Shown: piece by piece, positions 1-9,071 of the stretch
How the letters are laid out: every line of letters begins with the position of its first letter
Numbering within the stretch: the stretch's first letter is position 1
Source of the DNA: Pseudomonas putida
Lineage (GTDB): Bacteria; Pseudomonadota; Gammaproteobacteria; Pseudomonadales; Pseudomonadaceae
Direction: 5' to 3'
Assembly (NCBI RefSeq): GCF_004357765.1
Contig: NZ_SMTE01000013.1
Location: 108,743-172,742 of the forward strand
DNA length: 64,000 nt
Translations under genes and position numbers: made by a program
Notes under the pieces: model-generated
The model's database searches: none
Told to the model about the DNA's origin: nothing
What the model saw: only the letters and a program-made list of their open reading frames with translations

Positions 1-153
1 CTGTAGACATAAGCTTTGATTGACGGTCAATCAGGCGCATTGCCGTTGACAGGGCGGATTATTCGTAATTACCCACACTGGAAATACGGGAACCCTCTGA
101 GCGGCTTGTTGAAATTTCCTGGCGACAAAGGGCAAGACTTGCCAGACAGCAAA

Positions 154-174
154 ACGCCCCGACCAGCGGGGCGT
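154..174 (-). terminator. Intrinsic terminator of the yjcH-actP operon
   Basis: An 8-bp GC-rich stem (ACGCCCCG / CGGGGCGT) with a 5-nt loop lies 23 nt past the actP stop codon. Read on the minus strand it is followed by a short T run. Confidence 0.8.
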
Positions 175-196
175 ATTGCTCAAGCGTCGACCAAGG

Positions 197-1861
197 TCAG
201 TGGGATACCGCCCCGCTGGCCCCCAGGCCGGTCTGCGAACGCACGAACTGCGGGAAGAACAGCGCCCGCTCCTCGTCGGCCGCCTTGGACTTGTCGGTGA
301 TCGAGAAGAACCAGATTCCGACGAAGGCGATGAGCATCGAGAACAGCGCCGGGTACTCGTACGGGTAGATCGGTTTCTCGTGGCCGAGGATCTGCACCCA
401 GATGGTCGGGCCGAGGATCATCAGCGTCACCGCACTCACCAGGCCCAGCCAGCCGCCGATCATGGCGCCACGGGTGGTCAGTTTCTTCCAGTACATCGAG
501 AGCAGCAGTACCGGGAAGTTGCAGCTGGCGGCGATGGAGAAGGCCAGGCCGACCATGAACGCGATGTTCTGCTTCTCGAACAGGATGCCCAGGCCGATCG
601 CCAGCACGCCGAGGGCGATGGTGGTGATCTTCGAGACGCGGATTTCATCCTTGTCGTTGGCCTTGCCCTTGCGCCAGACGCTGGCGTACAGGTCGTGGGA
701 AACCGCCGAAGCGCCGGCCAGGGTCAGACCGGCGACCACCGCCAGAATGGTGGCGAAGGCCACTGCCGAGATGAAGCCGAGGAAGATGCTGCCACCCACG
801 GCATCGGCCAGATGCACCGCTGCCATGTTGTTGCCACCCAGCAGGGCGCCGGCGGCGTCCTTGAAGTCCGGGTTGGTGCTGACCAGCAGGATCGCGCCGA
901 AGCCGATGATGAAGGTCAGGATGTAGAAGTAGCCGATGAAGCCGGTGGCGTACAGCACGCTCTTGCGCGCTTCCTTGGCGTCACTGACGGTGAAGAAGCG
1001 CATCAGGATGTGCGGCAGACCCGCAGTACCGAACATCAGTGCCAGACCCAGGGAGAACGCCGAGATCGGGTCCTTGACCAGACCGCCCGGGCTCATGATC
1101 GCTTCGCCCTTGCTGTGTACCTTGATCGCCTCGGAGAACAGCGTGTTGAAGTCGAAGCCGACGTGCTTCATCACCATCAGCGCCATGAAGCTGGCACCGG
1201 AGAGCAGCAGCACGGCCTTGATGATCTGTACCCAGGTGGTCGCCAGCATGCCGCCGAACAGCACGTACAGGCACATCAGGATACCTACCAGGATGACCGC
1301 GACATGGTAGTCGAGGCCGAACAGCAGCTCGATCAGCTTGCCGGCACCGACCATCTGGGCGATCAGATAGAACGCCACCACCACCAGCGAACCGGAAGCC
1401 GAGAGGGTGCGAATTTCCTTCTGACCGAGGCGGTACGAGGCGACGTCGGCAAAGGTGTACTTGCCCAGGTTGCGCAGGCGCTCGGCGATCAGGAAGAGGA
1501 TGATCGGCCAACCGACCAGGAAGCCGATGGAGTAGATCAGACCGTCATAGCCAGAGGTGAACACCAGGGCGGAAATACCCAGGAAGGAAGCTGCCGACAT
1601 GTAGTCGCCGGCAATGGCCAGCCCGTTCTGGAACCCGGTGATCTTGCCCCCGGCGGCGTAGTAGTCCGCCGCCGACTTGTTGCGCTTGGAGGCCCAGTAG
1701 GTGATACCGAGGGTGAAGGCCACGAAGGCCACGAACATGGCGATTGCCGAGAGGTTCAGCGGTTGTTTCTGCACCTCGCCGGTGAGCGCATCGGCGGCCC
1801 ACAGGGCGGGTGCGAAAACGCTGCAGGCCAGGGCGGCCAGAGTTTTGGAATGGCGAATCAT
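197..1861 (-). CDS. actP: Cation/acetate symporter ActP
   Basis: Predicted inner-membrane sodium:solute symporter (SSS family) that takes up acetate and related short monocarboxylates. The 554-aa product is family-length. It has an N-terminal signal-like segment ending near ALWAAD, then about 13 hydrophobic segments with typical SSS stretches ([11 protein letters not shown] near residue 90). The start overlaps the yjcH stop by four bases (ATGA on the minus strand), so the two are translationally coupled. The neighbouring DUF485 gene is the classical partner of actP in proteobacteria. Known for the family: expression responds to the CrbS/CrbR (MxtR/ErdR) two-component system, and a CrbS homologue sits at 53.6 kb. 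Substrate is assigned by family and partner, not from residues. Confidence 0.93.
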   Translation of the reverse strand: MIRHSKTLAALACSVFAPALWAADALTGEVQKQPLNLSAIAMFVAFVAFTLGITYWASKRNKSAADYYAAGGKITGFQNGLAIAGDYMSAASFLGISALVFTSGYDGLIYSIGFLVGWPIILFLIAERLRNLGKYTFADVASYRLGQKEIRTLSASGSLVVVAFYLIAQMVGAGKLIELLFGLDYHVAVILVGILMCLYVLFGGMLATTWVQIIKAVLLLSGASFMALMVMKHVGFDFNTLFSEAIKVHSKGEAIMSPGGLVKDPISAFSLGLALMFGTAGLPHILMRFFTVSDAKEARKSVLYATGFIGYFYILTFIIGFGAILLVSTNPDFKDAAGALLGGNNMAAVHLADAVGGSIFLGFISAVAFATILAVVAGLTLAGASAVSHDLYASVWRKGKANDKDEIRVSKITTIALGVLAIGLGILFEKQNIAFMVGLAFSIAASCNFPVLLLSMYWKKLTTRGAMIGGWLGLVSAVTLMILGPTIWVQILGHEKPIYPYEYPALFSMLIAFVGIWFFSITDKSKAADEERALFFPQFVRSQTGLGASGAVSH

Positions 1862-2169
1862 TGTTGCGCCTCCTGGAGAATGGCCTTGTTCAGCTCATCG
1901 AACTCGCCGTTGGCGCGGCGCACGTAGATGGCGGTCAGGACGAATGCCGAGACGATCAGGCCGACGCCCAGGGGAATGCCCCAGGTGATCGACGATCCAG
2001 GGCTGAGCTTGGCGCCCAGAATCTGGGGACCGTAGGCGATCAGGAGGATGAAGCCGCAGTACAGGCCGAGCATGATCGCCGAGAGAATCCAGGCGAAGCG
2101 TTCACGTTTGCTGACCAGCTCCTTGAAGCGCGGGCTGTTTTGTATCGAGAGGTAAATGCTGTCGTTCAT
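1858..2169 (-). CDS. yjcH: DUF485 inner-membrane protein YjcH
   Basis: A 103-aa membrane protein with two hydrophobic segments (about residues 24-45 and 58-85), matching the DUF485 family that precedes actP in acetate-uptake operons. Its role is unknown; it is thought to assist the symporter. The start has an AGGA-type ribosome site immediately upstream, and the A-rich stretch AAAAACAA overlaps the ATG, resembling a Crc/Hfq target (AAnAAnAA). It is the first gene of the two-gene operon. Function beyond association with ActP is not known. Confidence 0.9.
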   Translation of the reverse strand: MNDSIYLSIQNSPRFKELVSKRERFAWILSAIMLGLYCGFILLIAYGPQILGAKLSPGSSITWGIPLGVGLIVSAFVLTAIYVRRANGEFDELNKAILQEAQQ

Positions 2170-2176
2170 TGTTTTT
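2169..2176 (-). promoter_or_regulatory. Candidate Crc/Hfq (CA) motif at the yjcH start
   Basis: On the minus strand AAAAACAA directly abuts and overlaps the ATG of yjcH, fitting the AAnAAnAA motif bound by Hfq with Crc in Pseudomonas. Acetate-uptake genes are plausible catabolite-repression targets. Short motif, so chance occurrence is possible. Confidence 0.4.
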
Positions 2177-2250
2177 GTCCTAGCAGCACAGATCAGGGAG
2201 AACCCACTGTCACTTTATGCTGCCTTCGGACGCCAACCAGACGACCTTAG

Positions 2251-2264
2251 TCTTATATGTAAGA
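2251..2264. promoter_or_regulatory. Palindrome upstream of yjcH-actP, possible activator site
   Basis: TCTTA-tatg-TAAGA is a 5-bp inverted repeat about 80 bp upstream of the yjcH start. A LuxR-type response regulator (CrbR/ErdR) is known to control acetate genes in this genus, but I do not recall its exact consensus, so the link is inference. Confidence 0.3.
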
Positions 2265-2425
2265 GTGTTTTGCAGGATTGGTAACAACAAAAAGGCTCTT
2301 CACGGAATGTTGAGAAAGAGAGGGGGATGGGTTTAGCGGCATTTCGGGGGGCGCCAGGTGCTTGTCTTGGGGGGTAAGGCGGCGCTCGATCTCACAGGCG
2401 CCAAATACCTTACGGCAGGCATTAA

Positions 2426-2480
2426 AAGGCCAATGTGGCCCCTTCGCGGGGGTCGGCCGCGAGGCGTCCACATTGGCCTT
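2426..2480 (-). terminator. Terminator after the betaine-type binding protein
   Basis: A 13-bp perfect inverted repeat (AAGGCCAATGTGG at 2426-2438, CCACATTGGCCTT at 2468-2480) lies just past the stop at 2491. On the minus strand it ends in a short T run (TTTTAA). The loop is itself GC-rich and structured. Confidence 0.7.
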
Positions 2481-2490
2481 CGTTACGGAA

Positions 2491-3354
2491 TTACTTGCCG
2501 GTCCACTCCTTGACCCTCTCCGGATGCTTGGCCACCCAATCCTTGGCCGCCGCTTCCGGCTTGGCACCGTCCTGGATCGCCAGCATCACTTCGCCGATCT
2601 CATCCTTGGACTGCCACTGGAACTTCTTCAGGAACTCGGCCACTTCCGGCGCCTTCTTGTCCAGCTCCTTGCTGCCGATGTTGTTGACCGTTTCCGCAGC
2701 GCCATACACGCCCTTCGGATCTTCGAGGAACTTGAGCTTCCACTTGGCGAACATCCAGTGCGGCACCCAACCGGTGACAGCGATCGACTGCTGCTTGGGA
2801 TAGGCACGTCCCAACTCGGCGGTCATGCCCGCGCCCGAGCTTGCCTGGAGTTTGTAACCGGTCAGGTCGTAATCCTTGATCGCCTGCTCGGTCTTGATCA
2901 TCACACCCGAGCCTGCGTCGATGCCGACGATACGCTGCTTGAAGCTGTCGTCGGTCTTGAGGTCGGCGATACTGTTTGCCTTGACGTACTCAGGCACGAT
3001 CAAGCCGATCTTGGCGTCCTTGAAGTTCGCCCCGTAGTCGACGACCTTGTCCTTGTTCTTGGCCCAGTACTCGCCGTGGGTAACCGGCAACCAGGCAGAC
3101 AGCATGGCATCGAGCTTGCCGGTGGCCACGCCCTGCCACATGATGCCTGCCGCTACCGCCTGCAGCTTGACGTCATAGCCGAGCTTTTGCTTGATCACTT
3201 CAGCTGCCACGTTGGTGGTCGCCACACTGTCGGCCCAACCATCCACGTAGCCGATGCTGACTTCCTTGGCCATGGCCTGCGCAGCGCCCATGGTCAATAC
3301 CACGGCGGCACCCACGCCCAGGAAACGACGCATTCTTGTAAAAGTAGCCATCAA
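2491..3354 (-). CDS. Glycine betaine/choline-type ABC substrate-binding protein (orphan)
   Basis: Periplasmic solute-binding protein of the OpuAC/ProX class, 287 aa, with a signal peptide of about 30 residues ending AQAMAKE. The mature N-terminus (SIGYVDGWADSVATTN) and aromatic-rich segments such as WLPVTHGEYW and GWVPHWMF match binding proteins for quaternary amines, which cage the cation with aromatic side chains. No permease or ATPase gene is adjacent, so it probably delivers ligand to a CbcWV-type core transporter encoded elsewhere, as known for Pseudomonas CbcX, CaiX and BetX. GAGGGAAT precedes the first of two ATGs. Which amine it binds cannot be read from sequence. Confidence 0.85.
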   Translation of the reverse strand: MMATFTRMRRFLGVGAAVVLTMGAAQAMAKEVSIGYVDGWADSVATTNVAAEVIKQKLGYDVKLQAVAAGIMWQGVATGKLDAMLSAWLPVTHGEYWAKNKDKVVDYGANFKDAKIGLIVPEYVKANSIADLKTDDSFKQRIVGIDAGSGVMIKTEQAIKDYDLTGYKLQASSGAGMTAELGRAYPKQQSIAVTGWVPHWMFAKWKLKFLEDPKGVYGAAETVNNIGSKELDKKAPEVAEFLKKFQWQSKDEIGEVMLAIQDGAKPEAAAKDWVAKHPERVKEWTGK

Positions 3355-3559
3355 AGCATTCCCTCGTCAGGTCTTGGAGACCCCATCATCTGCCTGCCAC
3401 CTCAAGCGACCTGCTCCAGCAGCGACCCTTAACCTCACCCTTTGCGACAGCACTATGCCATTAGCGGCGTTCTCCTACCCCAACCTGCGCGATCCTTGCA
3501 TGCCAAAGGTTTGGCGCCGGGCTACTATCTAACGTTTTGCCGCCAACGATGGATCGCCC

Positions 3560-5113
3560 ATGCCTGCCCCCTCTCGCCAGATGTCGCTATCGTACCTGCT
3601 GACCTGCCTGCTCGCCCTACTCGGGCTCGCAGGGCTCTGGTACGGGCTGGGCAGGCCGGTGCAGTTGGCCGATGCCGCCAGCCCCACGCACAAGCTGCAG
3701 TGCGCTTCCTACACACCGTTCGACAAGGACCAGTCGCCGTTCGACCAGCCGTTTCGCCTGCGTCCGGCGCGCATGGACGCCGACCTGGCGCTGCTGGCCG
3801 AACGATTTCAGTGCATCCGCACTTATTCGATGACCGGTCTCGAGGCGATTCCGGCGCTGGCGCGCAAACATGGGCTGAAGGTGATGCTGGGCGCCTGGGT
3901 CAACGCCAACCCGGTGGACACCGACAAGGAAGTGGATCTGCTGATCGCTGCGGCGAACGCCAACCCCGACGTGGTCAGCGCGGTGATCGTCGGCAACGAG
4001 GCACTGTTGCGCAAGGAAGTCACCGGCGACCGCCTGGCTACCCTGATCGGAAAAGTCAAAAGCCAGGTCAAGGTGCCGGTGACCTACGCCGATGTCTGGG
4101 AGTTCTGGTTGCAGCACCCGCAGGTGGCACCAGCGGTGGACTTCCTGACCATTCACCTGCTGCCCTATTGGGAAGACGATCCGCGAGGGATCGACGATGC
4201 CCTGGCCCATGTCGGCGAGGTACGCCGGACTTTCGCCGCACGCTTCGCGCCCAAGGGCATCTTCATCGGCGAGACCGGCTGGCCCAGTGAAGGCCGCCAG
4301 CGCGAGACCGCCGTGCCCAGCCGGGTCAACGAGGCACGCTTCATCCGCGGTTTCGTGGCCATGGCCGAAGCCAACGGTTGGGACTACAACCTGATCGAAG
4401 CATTCGACCAGCCCTGGAAACGCGCCAATGAAGGCGCGGTGGGCGGTTACTGGGGTCTGTACGATGCCGACCGCCAGGACAAGGGCGTGCTCGAAGGCCC
4501 GGTCAGCAACCTGCATCATTGGCCCCACTGGCTGCTCGCCTGTACCGCGCTGATGCTGGCGATGCTGTGGCTGGCTGGGCGCCCTGCCAGCCTTGGCGCG
4601 GCCCTGCTGCTGCCGTTGCTGGCGGCCTTCGGCGCCGCTTGCCTGGGTCTGTGGGGCGAGCTGATGCGCACCCATGCACGCTTCGCCGGCGAATGGCTGT
4701 GGGCGCTGGCGTTGGCGGGACTGAACCTGCTGGTGCTGGCCCATGGGGTACTTGGCCTGGCGCACGTTGCAGGCTGGCGCCAACGGCTGTTCGTCTGGCT
4801 CCAGGCCCGGGCTGGCTGGCTCTTGCTGGCGGCAGGGTTCGCCGCAGCGGTGAGCATGCTGGCGATGGTGTTCGACCCGCGCTATCGCAGTTTCCCGACT
4901 GCCGCGCTGGCACTGCCGGCGCTGGTGTATGCCGTGCGGCCGGTGGCGGCGGCGCGGGCCGAAGTGGCTTTGCTGGCGGTGATCGTCGGAGGCGGGGTGC
5001 TGCCGCAATTGTACCGGGAAGGGCTGGAGAACCAGCAGGCCTGGGGCTGGGCGCTGGTTGGGGTGGTGATGACGCTGGGCCTTTGGCGGAGTTTGCGGGT
5101 GGGCCGGGCTTGA
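3560..5113 (+). CDS. GH17-type beta-glucan enzyme with membrane domain
   Basis: A 517-aa protein with an N-terminal membrane anchor (about 10-30), a glycoside hydrolase family 17 domain (about 45-320) and a C-terminal membrane region of about six hydrophobic segments (330-515). The GH17 acid/base motif VGNEALLR (Glu147) and nucleophile motif GETGWPS (Glu238) are both present. Related Pseudomonas GH17 proteins act as non-Leloir beta-glucosyltransferases on beta-1,3-glucans and occur in periplasmic or cyclic glucan synthesis. The topology puts the catalytic domain in the periplasm. The gene is monocistronic, and a convergent small membrane-protein gene lies 20 bp downstream. Whether it hydrolyses or transfers cannot be told from sequence. 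Confidence 0.85.
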   Translation: MPAPSRQMSLSYLLTCLLALLGLAGLWYGLGRPVQLADAASPTHKLQCASYTPFDKDQSPFDQPFRLRPARMDADLALLAERFQCIRTYSMTGLEAIPALARKHGLKVMLGAWVNANPVDTDKEVDLLIAAANANPDVVSAVIVGNEALLRKEVTGDRLATLIGKVKSQVKVPVTYADVWEFWLQHPQVAPAVDFLTIHLLPYWEDDPRGIDDALAHVGEVRRTFAARFAPKGIFIGETGWPSEGRQRETAVPSRVNEARFIRGFVAMAEANGWDYNLIEAFDQPWKRANEGAVGGYWGLYDADRQDKGVLEGPVSNLHHWPHWLLACTALMLAMLWLAGRPASLGAALLLPLLAAFGAACLGLWGELMRTHARFAGEWLWALALAGLNLLVLAHGVLGLAHVAGWRQRLFVWLQARAGWLLLAAGFAAAVSMLAMVFDPRYRSFPTAALALPALVYAVRPVAAARAEVALLAVIVGGGVLPQLYREGLENQQAWGWALVGVVMTLGLWRSLRVGRA

Positions 5114-5133
5114 GATCGGCCCACACCCTGGAT

Positions 5134-5496
5134 CTACCGACGGGCCCTAACCAACCGCAACCCAGCCAACACCACGGCGAACACCGCGATGCTGGCGGTA
5201 TACAACACCAGCGCAGGCACGCCGAACAGCAATGCCAGTCCCGCCAGCCAAGCCCCCAACCGCCCCGGCACCCACTGCGCCACCAGCGCCAACGCCAAGC
5301 CGCTCCAGGCCAGGATCTGATGGTGAATGGTCAACCCCAGCAGCGACCGGGCCTGGCACTGCCAATACGGCCCGGCCCCTGTGCACAGCCCGACCCATTG
5401 CCCATCCTCCATCAACCCATAGCGCACGGCGAAGCTTGCAGCCAGCCACATCGCCAGGAACGAGGCCACGACAACCACCGGCAGGGTACGAGACAT
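5134..5496 (-). CDS. Small hypothetical membrane protein
   Basis: I do not recognise a named family. The 120-aa product starts at MSRTLPVVVV, preceded by GGAGAACAGG on the minus strand; a longer frame to 5553 lacks such a site. There are about four hydrophobic segments (5-22, 45-65, 68-85, 90-112), and two cysteines (CTGAGPYWQC) probably lie in a periplasmic loop after the first helix. The gene converges on the GH17 gene with a 20-bp gap and reads away from the alpha/beta hydrolase gene. An inner-membrane location is likely; function is unknown. Confidence 0.7.
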   Translation of the reverse strand: MSRTLPVVVVASFLAMWLAASFAVRYGLMEDGQWVGLCTGAGPYWQCQARSLLGLTIHHQILAWSGLALALVAQWVPGRLGAWLAGLALLFGVPALVLYTASIAVFAVVLAGLRLVRARR

Positions 5497-5725
5497 CCTG
5501 TTCTCCAAAAGCGGTAAAGGTAAGCGGGCATCATCACCCAAGTGCCATTGCAAGGCAAAATCGTCCTCATGCAGCTATGTTGCAGAGAACAAACCTGCGC
5601 CGCCACAGACTGGCGCGGCAATAACTGGCGCGACAAAGACCGCAACACCTTGGCAACTTTGCCATGACGGTCGTGGTCCTAGCCTGCATATCGCACGACC
5701 TTGCTTGCTTTCCCTGGGGGACACC

Positions 5726-7024
5726 ATGCTTCGACCTTGGCGCTTCGCCGCTTTTCTCGGCGGCCTGCTATTGGCTACGGCCGCTTCAGCGCGGGATATC
5801 GACGCCGCAAGCTATGGCTATCCGCTGACCAACCCGTTCGAGGCGACCATCGCCACCACCCCGCCGGAGCAACGCCCGACGTTGCCCAGCGACGATGACA
5901 TCACGCAATCGGACTACAGCCTGAACCTGCGTCCGGACCGTGAGTTCACCTTGCCGGACAACTTCTGGCCGGTGAAGAAGCTCAAGTACCGCTTGGCCCG
6001 ACAGGACCGCGAAGCGCCGTTGATCTTCATCATCGCCGGCACCGGCGCGCCCTATACCAGCAGCATCAACGAATACCTGAAGAAGCTCTTCTACCAGGCC
6101 GGCTTCCATGTGGTGCAACTGTCCTCCCCGACCAGCTGGGACTTCATGAGCGCCGCCTCGCGCTTTGCCACCCCCGGGGTCAGCCAGGAGGACGCCAAGG
6201 ACCTCTATCACGTGATGCAGGCCATTCGCGCGCAACAAGCCCGCCTGCCGGTCAGCGATTTCTACCTCACCGGCTACAGCCTCGGCGCGCTGGATGCCGC
6301 GTTCGTCAGCCACTTGGATGAAACCCGGCGCAGCTTCAACTTCAAGCGCGTGTTGCTGCTCAATCCACCGGTCAACCTGTACACCTCGATCAACAACCTG
6401 GACAAACTGGTGCAGACCCAGGTCAAGGGCATCGACCGTGGCACCACGTTCTACGAACTGATGCTGAGCAAGCTCACCCGCTACTTCCAGGACAAGGGCT
6501 ACATCGACCTCAACGATGCCCTGTTGTATGACTTCCAGCAGTCGCGTCAACACTTGTCCAATGAACAGATGGCCATGCTCATCGGCACCTCGTTCCGCTT
6601 CTCGGCCGCCGACATCGCCTTTACGTCTGACCTGATCAACCGACGCGGCCTGATCATCCCGCCGAAATACCCGATCACCGAAGGCACCAGCCTCACGCCG
6701 TTCTTCAAACGGGCCCTGCAATGCGATTTCGATTGCTACATGACCGAGCAGGTGATTCCCATGTGGCGCGCCCGCACCAACGGCGGCAGCATCCTGCAAC
6801 TGGTCGACCAGGTCAGCCTGTACGCCCTGGAAGATTACCTGCACAAGAGCCCGAAGATCGCCGTGATGCACAACGCTGACGACGTGATCCTAGGCCCCGG
6901 CGACATCGGTTTCCTGCGCAGGGTGTTCGGCGACCGCCTGACCCTGTACCCCCATGGCGGCCATTGCGGCAACCTCAACTACCGCGTCAACAGCGACGCC
7001 ATGCTGGAGTTCTTCCGTGGTTAA
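5726..7024 (+). CDS. Exported alpha/beta hydrolase (serine esterase/lipase-like)
   Basis: A 432-aa protein from the ATG at 5726, preceded by CTGGGGG; a TTG seven codons earlier is less likely. The N-terminus is a signal peptide ending ATAASARD. The serine nucleophile elbow GYSLG is at about residues 183-187 (Ser185), an oxyanion-type turn IIAGTGAPYTSS lies near 103, and a C-terminal HGGHCGN supplies the likely catalytic histidine. The stop overlaps the start of the downstream mlaA homologue by eight bases, so the two are co-translated. That coupling suggests action on envelope lipids, but the substrate is unknown and the family is uncharacterised as far as I can tell. Confidence 0.82.
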   Translation: MLRPWRFAAFLGGLLLATAASARDIDAASYGYPLTNPFEATIATTPPEQRPTLPSDDDITQSDYSLNLRPDREFTLPDNFWPVKKLKYRLARQDREAPLIFIIAGTGAPYTSSINEYLKKLFYQAGFHVVQLSSPTSWDFMSAASRFATPGVSQEDAKDLYHVMQAIRAQQARLPVSDFYLTGYSLGALDAAFVSHLDETRRSFNFKRVLLLNPPVNLYTSINNLDKLVQTQVKGIDRGTTFYELMLSKLTRYFQDKGYIDLNDALLYDFQQSRQHLSNEQMAMLIGTSFRFSAADIAFTSDLINRRGLIIPPKYPITEGTSLTPFFKRALQCDFDCYMTEQVIPMWRARTNGGSILQLVDQVSLYALEDYLHKSPKIAVMHNADDVILGPGDIGFLRRVFGDRLTLYPHGGHCGNLNYRVNSDAMLEFFRG

Positions 7025-7841
7025 CAAACTCTTCCTCGTCACTGCCCTGCTCGCTGCCGGCAATGCCTTGGCACAAGAGCCCGCGCCACGGGCCAGCGTG
7101 ATAGAAGCCGACCCGCAGGTGACTGCCGCGCCGCTGGCGCCGGAAGCCGACGGTTTCATCGATCCGTTGCGCGAACTGAAATTCAACCCTGGCCTCGACC
7201 AGCGCGAGTTCGAGCGCTCGACCCTGGAGGCGCTAAACGTCTATGACCCGCTGGAATCGATGAACCGGCGCATCTACCACTTCAACTACCGTCTGGACCA
7301 ATGGGTCCTGCTGCCCCTGGTCAACGGCTACCAGTACGTCACCCCGCACTTCGTGCGCACCGGGGTGAGCAACTTCTTCAGCAACCTGGGCGATGTACCG
7401 AACCTGTTCAACAGCGTGCTGCAACTCAAGCCCAGGCGCTCGGCGGAAATCACCGCACGGTTGATGTTCAACACCCTGCTCGGCGTGGGCGGGCTGTGGG
7501 ATCCGGCGACCAAGATGGGCCTGCCCAAACAGAATGAGGACTTCGGCCAGACCCTGGGCTTCTACGGTGTGCCCGAGGGACCGTACCTGATGTTACCGGT
7601 GCTGGGTCCCTCGAACCTGCGCGATACCACCGGGCTGGTGGTGGACTATGCGGGCGAGGACGCGATCAACTACCTGAACGTGGCCGAAGCCAGCAGCGAC
7701 CACCCCGAGATCTTCGCGTTGCGCGTGGTGGACAAGCGCTACACCACCAACTTCCGCTACGGTCAGCTCAATTCGCCGTTCGAGTACGAGAAAGTGCGGT
7801 ATGTGTATACCCAGGCGCGCAAGCTACAGATCGCGGAGTAG
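7017..7841 (+). CDS. mlaA: MlaA (VacJ) family outer-membrane lipid-asymmetry protein
   Basis: MlaA removes mislocalised phospholipid from the outer leaflet of the outer membrane and passes it to the Mla pathway. The 274-aa product starts at GTG 7017 (GGAG seven bases upstream), eight bases before the end of the hydrolase gene. The signature YDPLESMNRRIYHFNYRLD, the NFFSNLGDVPNLFNSVLQ helix and the LGFYGVPEGPYLMLPVLGPSNLRDT segment are all present. Unlike E. coli MlaA, the signal peptide (LLAAGNALAQE) has no lipobox cysteine, so the protein is probably not a lipoprotein. The other mla genes are not nearby. It may be one of several paralogues. Confidence 0.88.
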   Translation: MVNKLFLVTALLAAGNALAQEPAPRASVIEADPQVTAAPLAPEADGFIDPLRELKFNPGLDQREFERSTLEALNVYDPLESMNRRIYHFNYRLDQWVLLPLVNGYQYVTPHFVRTGVSNFFSNLGDVPNLFNSVLQLKPRRSAEITARLMFNTLLGVGGLWDPATKMGLPKQNEDFGQTLGFYGVPEGPYLMLPVLGPSNLRDTTGLVVDYAGEDAINYLNVAEASSDHPEIFALRVVDKRYTTNFRYGQLNSPFEYEKVRYVYTQARKLQIAE

Positions 7842-7860
7842 ACAAGCCTCACGGAACACC

Positions 7861-9009
7861 TCATACCCCGAGAAACTGCTGCAGTTGCTGGCGCTTGGCC
7901 AAGGCATCCCGGCGCCCCAGTTCGATCAGTTCGCTGCAGTAGCTGGCCTCGAACAACAGGTAGCTCAACACCCCCGCGCCACTGGTCCGCGTCGCCCCCG
8001 GCCCGCGCAAGAAGGTGCGCAAGGCTGAGGGCAGTTCGCGTCGGTGGCGTGCGGCGATCTCGTCCAGTGGCTGGCTGGGCGCCACCACCAACACCTCGAT
8101 CGGCGCCAGCCCAAGGTGCCGTGCATTGAGGTGGGCCGGCAGCAGGTGACTGAGGTGGTTGAGCCGCTGCAGCAGTTCGATGTCGTCTTCGAGGCTGTCG
8201 ATGAACGTACTGTTGAGCATGTGCACGCCGATCTGCGCCAGGCTCGGCTGCTGGCCGCTGAATACCCGTTGGGCCGTCGGCGGCGCCGGCGGCCGCTGCG
8301 GGTTGCCGCTGACGCCAACCACCAGCACGCGGCTCGCGCCCAGATGCAGGGCCGGGCTGATCGGCGCCGACTGGCGCACCGCACCGTCGCCATAGTACTC
8401 GTCGCCCAGGCGTACCGGGGCGAACAGCAGCGGGATGGCGGCGCTGGCCAGCAGGTGATCGATCGACAAGCGCGTCGGCACGCCGATGCGCCGATGGCGC
8501 AACCAGGGGTCGATAGTGCCGCGGCCCTGGTAGAAGGTCACTGCCTGGCCCGATTCGTAGCCGAATGCGGTCACTGCCACGGCGCGTAACTGCTCGGCCG
8601 CCAAGGCGTTATCGATGCCGCTGAGGTTCAGGTGCGAGGTCAGCAGACCGCGTAATGGACTGCTGTCGAGCAGGGCCACCGGTGCTTGCCCACCGACGCC
8701 CAACAGGCTGTGGCCGACGAAGCGGCTGGCCTGGCGGATCACGCCGGGCCAGTCGCTGCGCATCACCAGGTGGCTTCGGAAGTTCTGCCAGAAAGCCGTC
8801 AGGCGCTCGATCGCCTCACCGAAACGGGCAGCGCCGCTGGCCAGGGCCACGGCGTTGATCGCCCCGGCCGAGGTCCCGACGATCACCGGAAACGGATTGG
8901 GCGTGCCTGGCGGCAACACCTCGGCGAGGCCGGCCAGCACCCCGACCTGATAGGCCGCGCGCGCACCGCCGCCAGAGAGGATCAGACCGGTTACCGGAGA
9001 TGGGGCCAT
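7861..9009 (-). CDS. Patatin-like phospholipase
   Basis: Predicted serine lipid acyl hydrolase of 382 aa. From the ATG at 9009 (AGGAAC upstream) the N-terminus gives the oxyanion glycine loop SGGGARAAYQ (12-21), the elbow GTSAG with Ser47, and the catalytic aspartate in DGA (Asp208). No signal peptide is visible, so it is cytoplasmic or peripheral, unlike secreted ExoU-type or autotransported PlpD-type patatins. The longer frame upstream of 9009 would run into the lpxL end and has no ribosome site. It converges with mlaA (19-bp gap) and follows lpxL on the same strand. The substrate is probably a phospholipid or lysophospholipid. Confidence 0.88.
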   Translation of the reverse strand: MAPSPVTGLILSGGGARAAYQVGVLAGLAEVLPPGTPNPFPVIVGTSAGAINAVALASGAARFGEAIERLTAFWQNFRSHLVMRSDWPGVIRQASRFVGHSLLGVGGQAPVALLDSSPLRGLLTSHLNLSGIDNALAAEQLRAVAVTAFGYESGQAVTFYQGRGTIDPWLRHRRIGVPTRLSIDHLLASAAIPLLFAPVRLGDEYYGDGAVRQSAPISPALHLGASRVLVVGVSGNPQRPPAPPTAQRVFSGQQPSLAQIGVHMLNSTFIDSLEDDIELLQRLNHLSHLLPAHLNARHLGLAPIEVLVVAPSQPLDEIAARHRRELPSALRTFLRGPGATRTSGAGVLSYLLFEASYCSELIELGRRDALAKRQQLQQFLGV

Positions 9010-9071
9010 TGAGGGTTCCTGGGTTGGTGGTGTGTCAGTCCCGCGAAGAGGCCAGCACTGACACCCTGATA

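Noticed and set aside
176-1927. 583-aa plus-strand open frame over actP
   Set aside because: It is the antisense shadow of actP in a high-GC gene; the composition (Asp/His/Gln-rich) is typical of a mirror frame, and there is no ribosome site.
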